A DNA stretch of 10,574 nucleotides from Ignavibacteria bacterium UBA961 (GTDB lineage Bacteria > Bacteroidota > Ignavibacteria > Kapaibacteriales > UBA961): positions 1,308 to 11,881 of the forward strand of contig DBCJ01000120.1 in the NCBI GenBank assembly GCA_002293005.1, given 5' to 3'. Position 1 is the first letter of the stretch. Every line of letters starts with the position of its first letter. Position numbers and translations under genes: made by a program. A model generated the notes under the pieces. It did no database searches and was not told where the DNA came from. It was given only the letters and a program-made list of their open reading frames with translations. This document shows, in pieces, positions 7,792-10,574 of the stretch.

Positions 7792-9093
7792 ATGAATTTA
7801 GTAAAAAGATTAGGAATTGTCCTCCTTGTCCTCATTTTCTTTTTGGGAGCTTGGCTGACCATTCATTTGTTGGAAAAACCTAAGCCTCTGAAAAGTGAAG
7901 TCATTACAAAGGCTGATTCCAATTCCAAAAAGCTTGATACGGTTGAAACTAAACAAAATGAAGAACAATTGTCAATTGCTGAATCAGAATTTTTGAGTGA
8001 TTCAACTTTTCTCAAGCAAGATGCTTCCAATGAAGCTGGATTCTTATACCAAAGAGATTCATTAAGAAAAATACCATCTTCTGCCAGACGCATCAATATC
8101 GCAGTGATAGGAGTAGATGCTCGCATGGGAACTTTATCCAAAAGAGCAGATGCGAATCATATTATTTCAATTGTACCCGATAGCGGATATATCGAAATAG
8201 TCTCCATACCTCGTGATACTCCTGCAGCTGCAGGCATGAAGGATTCCTCACAGAATAAATTGACCATAGTTCATGCAACAAGAGGCATTAAAGCATATTT
8301 GAGTGAAGCAGGGAAGATTGCCAAAGTCGGTCCGGTTAATTACTGGATTCAGCTTGGTTTCTCACAGGCAATGGGTTTGATTGAATTACTTGGTCACCGA
8401 GACAGTAAATCCACATTGCAAGTGCTGAGATCAAGAAAGGGACTCGGTGGTGATGATTATCAGCGCTGTTTTAATCAAGGTCAATATATCCGACAAATGA
8501 TTTTAAGGCATTTTCACAAAGCTGATGGAATTATGGGTGAATTGCTCATTCGTGGCGGACTCACTCTCATGAAATCGAATCTAAGTACTGAAGGAATCAA
8601 AGGACTGGTATATGATTTGAATAATGCCGGATTTCCCAAAGATGCCTCTTCAATAGCCGTGAGAGTTAGACCAGAAACAGGAATTCGATTCAAAGTGTAT
8701 AATTTCAGCGATTCAGCATCAGTCAAGAAATTAAAGAACAAAATCGAACGGTTTAATGCATTTATGGCGAAAAAAGATACTTCCTATGCCAAAAAGAGTA
8801 TTGATCCTGCCGGTAGATTAACTCGCGTCCTCAATAATCTGGCTGCTGATACCGCTGAAAAACCCAAGAAAGTATTGGAACAATTGTATCCATATTTTGA
8901 GCAACATGCCTGGTTGCAAGTACGAAATGAATCGGAAAGAGATTCCATTCGTAATCGCATCGGAGCATTGATGACGCATTCATTTTATAAGATCGGAAAG
9001 CCAGATAATGCTCGGTGGGTTCAATATGTCATTGATACAGAAAAGGCAATGTTTGCTGAAGAACCACAAAGCGAACAAAAGAGCAAAAGGTGA
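7792..9093 (+). CDS. LytR-CpsA-Psr (LCP) domain protein with long C-terminal tail
   Basis: LCP proteins in Gram-positives transfer lipid-linked glycopolymers (teichoic acid, capsule) onto peptidoglycan; in Gram-negative-type bacteria their role is unsettled. The 433-residue product has an N-terminal membrane segment (about residues 7-27), a linker of about 70 polar residues, then the LCP domain from about residue 100. Visible motifs: IAVIGVDAR (D109, R111), KRADA (R118, D120, matching RSDT), VSIPRDT (R141, D142), QNKLTIVHATRG, LRSR (R213, R215) and DDYQRCFNQGQYIRQ (D221-D222, R225, R234, Q235). The pyrophosphate-lipid binding Arg/Asp set is therefore kept. After the domain, about 110 residues form a charged, probably helical tail I do not recognise. 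I chose the ATG at 7792; a TTG two codons earlier is also possible. The MazG-like gene follows after 3 bases, and the DUF1460 gene is divergent. Confidence 0.88.
   Translation: MNLVKRLGIVLLVLIFFLGAWLTIHLLEKPKPLKSEVITKADSNSKKLDTVETKQNEEQLSIAESEFLSDSTFLKQDASNEAGFLYQRDSLRKIPSSARRINIAVIGVDARMGTLSKRADANHIISIVPDSGYIEIVSIPRDTPAAAGMKDSSQNKLTIVHATRGIKAYLSEAGKIAKVGPVNYWIQLGFSQAMGLIELLGHRDSKSTLQVLRSRKGLGGDDYQRCFNQGQYIRQMILRHFHKADGIMGELLIRGGLTLMKSNLSTEGIKGLVYDLNNAGFPKDASSIAVRVRPETGIRFKVYNFSDSASVKKLKNKIERFNAFMAKKDTSYAKKSIDPAGRLTRVLNNLAADTAEKPKKVLEQLYPYFEQHAWLQVRNESERDSIRNRIGALMTHSFYKIGKPDNARWVQYVIDTEKAMFAEEPQSEQKSKR
9085..9090 (+). promoter_or_regulatory. Ribosome binding site of the MazG-like gene
   Basis: AAAAGG lies 6 bases before the ATG at 9097, inside the last codons of the LCP gene. 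It supports that start and indicates co-transcription with the LCP gene. It is one of the few recognisable Shine-Dalgarno sequences in the window. Confidence 0.6.
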
Positions 9094-9096
9094 ATC

Positions 9097-9444
9097 ATGG
9101 TCGAAGAAGCGAAATCTCTCATTAATATCATTGAATCACAAGGCGCTCATATACAAAGTGCTTTTCGAGAGTATCAAGACAAGCATTTCATTGCAAGAAC
9201 TCCCGAATTCTTTTGTTTGGAACTCTGCGGCGAAGCAGGAGAATTGGCGAATTTGGAAAAAAAGCTTTGGAAGGGTAAAGAAATTGACTCCGAAGCTGTC
9301 GAATCCGAAGTTGCCGATGTATTCATTGCATTGCACAATTATGCAAATTCGAGAGGAATTTCAATTGCTAAGGTAGTGACTGAAAAATTGGCGAAAATTG
9401 AAGAAAAAAGGTCAAAACATCAAGAAAATGGCACCATTTATTGA
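9097..9444 (+). CDS. MazG-like nucleotide pyrophosphohydrolase
   Basis: A 115-residue single-domain member of the all-alpha NTP pyrophosphohydrolase (MazG/dUTPase-like) superfamily, enzymes that cleave nucleoside triphosphates to monophosphate and pyrophosphate with Mg2+. The metal-binding pattern is complete: ExxE in CGEAGEL (E46, E49) and ExxD in SEVADVFIAL (E71, D74), spaced as in the family, followed by a C-terminal helix rich in Lys and Glu. The length fits the short MazG-like forms rather than two-domain E. coli MazG. Which nucleotide it hydrolyses (canonical, damaged or modified) cannot be read from sequence. It starts 3 bases after the LCP stop, so the two are probably one operon; no functional link between them is established. 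No mazE/mazF partners are nearby, so it is not part of a toxin-antitoxin locus. Confidence 0.9.
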   Translation: MVEEAKSLINIIESQGAHIQSAFREYQDKHFIARTPEFFCLELCGEAGELANLEKKLWKGKEIDSEAVESEVADVFIALHNYANSRGISIAKVVTEKLAKIEEKRSKHQENGTIY

Positions 9445-9585
9445 ATAGCTTCAAGTATGTTACTTTATTGTTCTAGTCATGTCATTGCTATTGATAAGCT
9501 GTCTACTATAACAGATATTGAAAAAAGTAGGCCTTAATACTCCGTTTATTGTCTCAAGTATGACAAAAAGACGCTGTTTTTTCTC

Positions 9586-9593
9586 TATTTTTG
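9586..9593 (+). promoter_or_regulatory. Candidate -7 promoter element for the Omp28-like gene
   Basis: TATTTTTG matches the Bacteroidota -7 consensus TAnnTTTG exactly and lies 64 bases before the ATG at 9658. No TTTG or TTG is found 19-20 bases upstream, so the assignment is weaker than for the tRNA promoter. It would give a leader of about 55 bases. Confidence 0.4.
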
Positions 9594-9645
9594 GCCACAA
9601 AATCCAGAATCAGAAAAGTAAATTTTATTTTCCCTATTTCACAAT

Positions 9646-9650
9646 GAAGG
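9646..9650 (+). promoter_or_regulatory. Ribosome binding site of the Omp28-like gene
   Basis: GAAGG lies 7 bases before the ATG at 9658. This is normal Shine-Dalgarno spacing and fixes the start, which is followed directly by a good signal peptide. Confidence 0.6.
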
Positions 9651-9657
9651 TATTATC

Positions 9658-10574
9658 ATGAAACACATGATCCGTTTTGCGATGTTGATCGCAATGATGA
9701 CCTTATCCTTGATGCCCGCAAAGGCAGATTCACCCAGGATGGTGGTTATCGAAGAAGGTACAAATGCGAGTTGCGGTCCTTGCGCTCGTCAAAACCCAAC
9801 ATTCCAGGCATATGTTGAAAACAACAAAGATATGGTCATCCCTATCAAGATTCAGGCATGGTTCCCTGGCAGAGATATCATGAATGCCGCAGATTCCAAC
9901 ATGCATAATAGCAGAATCAGATATTATGGAATTCAGAATATTGGTGTTCCTTGTGCAACTGTGAACGGTTCGATTTTAGATGCTTCTTCAGCAAACTATT
10001 ATAACGGTGCACCATCTGATACAACAGCAATGCAACAAGCTGTTGAGCAAGTTCGTGGAACAATGTCTCCAATCACATTGACAATCGAAGAAACTCGCAA
10101 TGGCAATACAATGAATGTGAAAGTCACAGTTGCTTCTTCACAAGCATTGTCCGGTTCCAATAAATTGCGCGTGGTGATCAATGAGCGCTTCCGTTATTAT
10201 GCAAATGCCGGTACAAATGGTGAAAAAGAATTCTATGATATCATGAGAAAGATGTTGCCAAAGCTCAATGGCGAAGATCTTGATATTCCTGCAGGCGGCT
10301 CAAAGTCATTTGATTACTCATTTAATATTCCAACAACAGGTCAATATGCATTGGATCCATCAATGCTCTATGTTGTTGCATTTGTACAAGATGAAGATTC
10401 AAAAGAAATTCTTCAAGGTGCAACAAATGCTAAAGAAGATGGCTTTGCAAATTTGACTATGGACAGTTTCCTTAATACAATTCCTAGAAGTGGAACAATC
10501 ACACAAGTTGTGAATGTGAATAATCCTTCTGGAACTGATATGAAGGTCAATCTTTCAATAGATACAGATGCATT
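9658..10574 (+). CDS. Omp28-like exported protein with thioredoxin-type CxxC (3' end cut by window edge)
   Basis: The frame is open for 305 full codons to the right edge. Residues 1-23 form a signal peptide (basic start, Met/Leu-rich core, likely cleavage after AKA). Directly after it, VVIEEGTNASCGPCARQNPTF has the thioredoxin-like active-site layout with C39 and C42, as in Omp28-related proteins and other thioredoxin-fold exported proteins of Bacteroidota. GVPCATVNGS (about residues 97-106), where a GVP segment precedes the strand, fits the cis-Pro loop of a thioredoxin fold. Residues from about 135 onward look beta-rich, and the segment near the edge (GTITQVVNVNNPSGTDMKVNLSIDTDA) begins what looks like another beta domain. 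The C-terminus is not visible, so a type IX secretion sorting domain, common in such proteins, can be neither shown nor excluded. Its role, redox or structural, is unproven. It is preceded by a clear ribosome site. Confidence 0.88.
   Translation, partial: MKHMIRFAMLIAMMTLSLMPAKADSPRMVVIEEGTNASCGPCARQNPTFQAYVENNKDMVIPIKIQAWFPGRDIMNAADSNMHNSRIRYYGIQNIGVPCATVNGSILDASSANYYNGAPSDTTAMQQAVEQVRGTMSPITLTIEETRNGNTMNVKVTVASSQALSGSNKLRVVINERFRYYANAGTNGEKEFYDIMRKMLPKLNGEDLDIPAGGSKSFDYSFNIPTTGQYALDPSMLYVVAFVQDEDSKEILQGATNAKEDGFANLTMDSFLNTIPRSGTITQVVNVNNPSGTDMKVNLSIDTDA

Larger units (their letters stand above)
9445..9657. other. AT-rich intergenic spacer upstream of the Omp28-like gene
   Basis: This 213-base stretch holds no open frame beyond about ten codons, no tRNA and no convincing intrinsic terminator for the LCP/MazG operon. 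It does contain a candidate -7 promoter element and a ribosome site near its right end. Two short words, TCAAGTATG (9451-9459 and 9554-9562) and TTTATTGT (9464-9471 and 9545-9552), each occur twice in swapped order, which may be chance in AT-rich DNA. Confidence 0.6.

Noticed and set aside
9008..9376. A 122-codon plus-strand frame overlapping the LCP end and MazG-like gene
   Set aside because: It is a frame-shifted shadow; the MazG-like frame has the ExxE/ExxD metal-binding motif and a ribosome site.
9097..9444. A toxin-antitoxin locus suggested by the MazG name
   Set aside because: No mazE- or mazF-like gene is present; the neighbours are an LCP protein and an Omp28-like protein.
9451..9562. 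TCAAGTATG and TTTATTGT each repeated twice in the intergenic spacer
   Set aside because: The words are short, AT-rich and in swapped order, so they do not define a repeat unit; I see no third copy.

Overview
The window is an AT-rich chromosomal segment from a Gram-negative-type bacterium, most likely from the Bacteroidota/FCB group (Ignavibacteria- or Kapabacteria-like). This placement is inferred, not shown by a marker search. It rests on four things: weak or absent Shine-Dalgarno sequences before most genes; a textbook Bacteroidota-type promoter (TTG, 20 bases, TATGTTTG) in front of the initiator tRNA; an Omp28-like exported protein with a thioredoxin-type CxxC; and several exported or lipoprotein genes. 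The window looks like housekeeping and envelope chromosome. I see no transposase, integrase, phage gene, CRISPR array or toxin-antitoxin pair.

Layout. From the left edge to 2588 (minus strand) lies mutS, complete except for its last few C-terminal residues. A 100-base divergent spacer with a perfect 9-1-9 palindrome separates it from a plus-strand gene for an unrecognised exported protein (2689-3609). That gene's stop overlaps, tail to tail by 6 bases, the end of a minus-strand operon: a CapA/PGA-synthesis-type metallophosphatase fold protein (4474-5574) followed after 3 bases by a pirin (3604-4470). Divergent to that operon is a small unrecognised lipoprotein gene (5698-6387). Next comes a single initiator tRNA-Met (6496-6568, minus) with its own promoter and an intrinsic terminator.

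The third part is an envelope block. A DUF1460 (NlpC/P60-like cysteine amidase-like) protein is read on the minus strand (6618-7658). It is divergent from a LytR-CpsA-Psr (LCP) protein (7792-9093), which is followed after 3 bases by a small MazG-like nucleotide pyrophosphohydrolase (9097-9444). After a 213-base AT-rich spacer with no gene, an Omp28-like thioredoxin-fold exported protein begins at 9658 and runs off the right edge.

The genes do not form one obvious pathway. The most coherent cluster is the LCP and DUF1460 pair, both anchored by N-terminal hydrophobic segments and both belonging to families that act on peptidoglycan or its attached polymers. No stretch longer than 300 bases lacks a gene. 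I do not see a clearly new biological system. The best leads are the LCP/DUF1460 divergent pair, the unusual C-terminal tail of the LCP protein, and the palindrome between mutS and the exported-protein gene.
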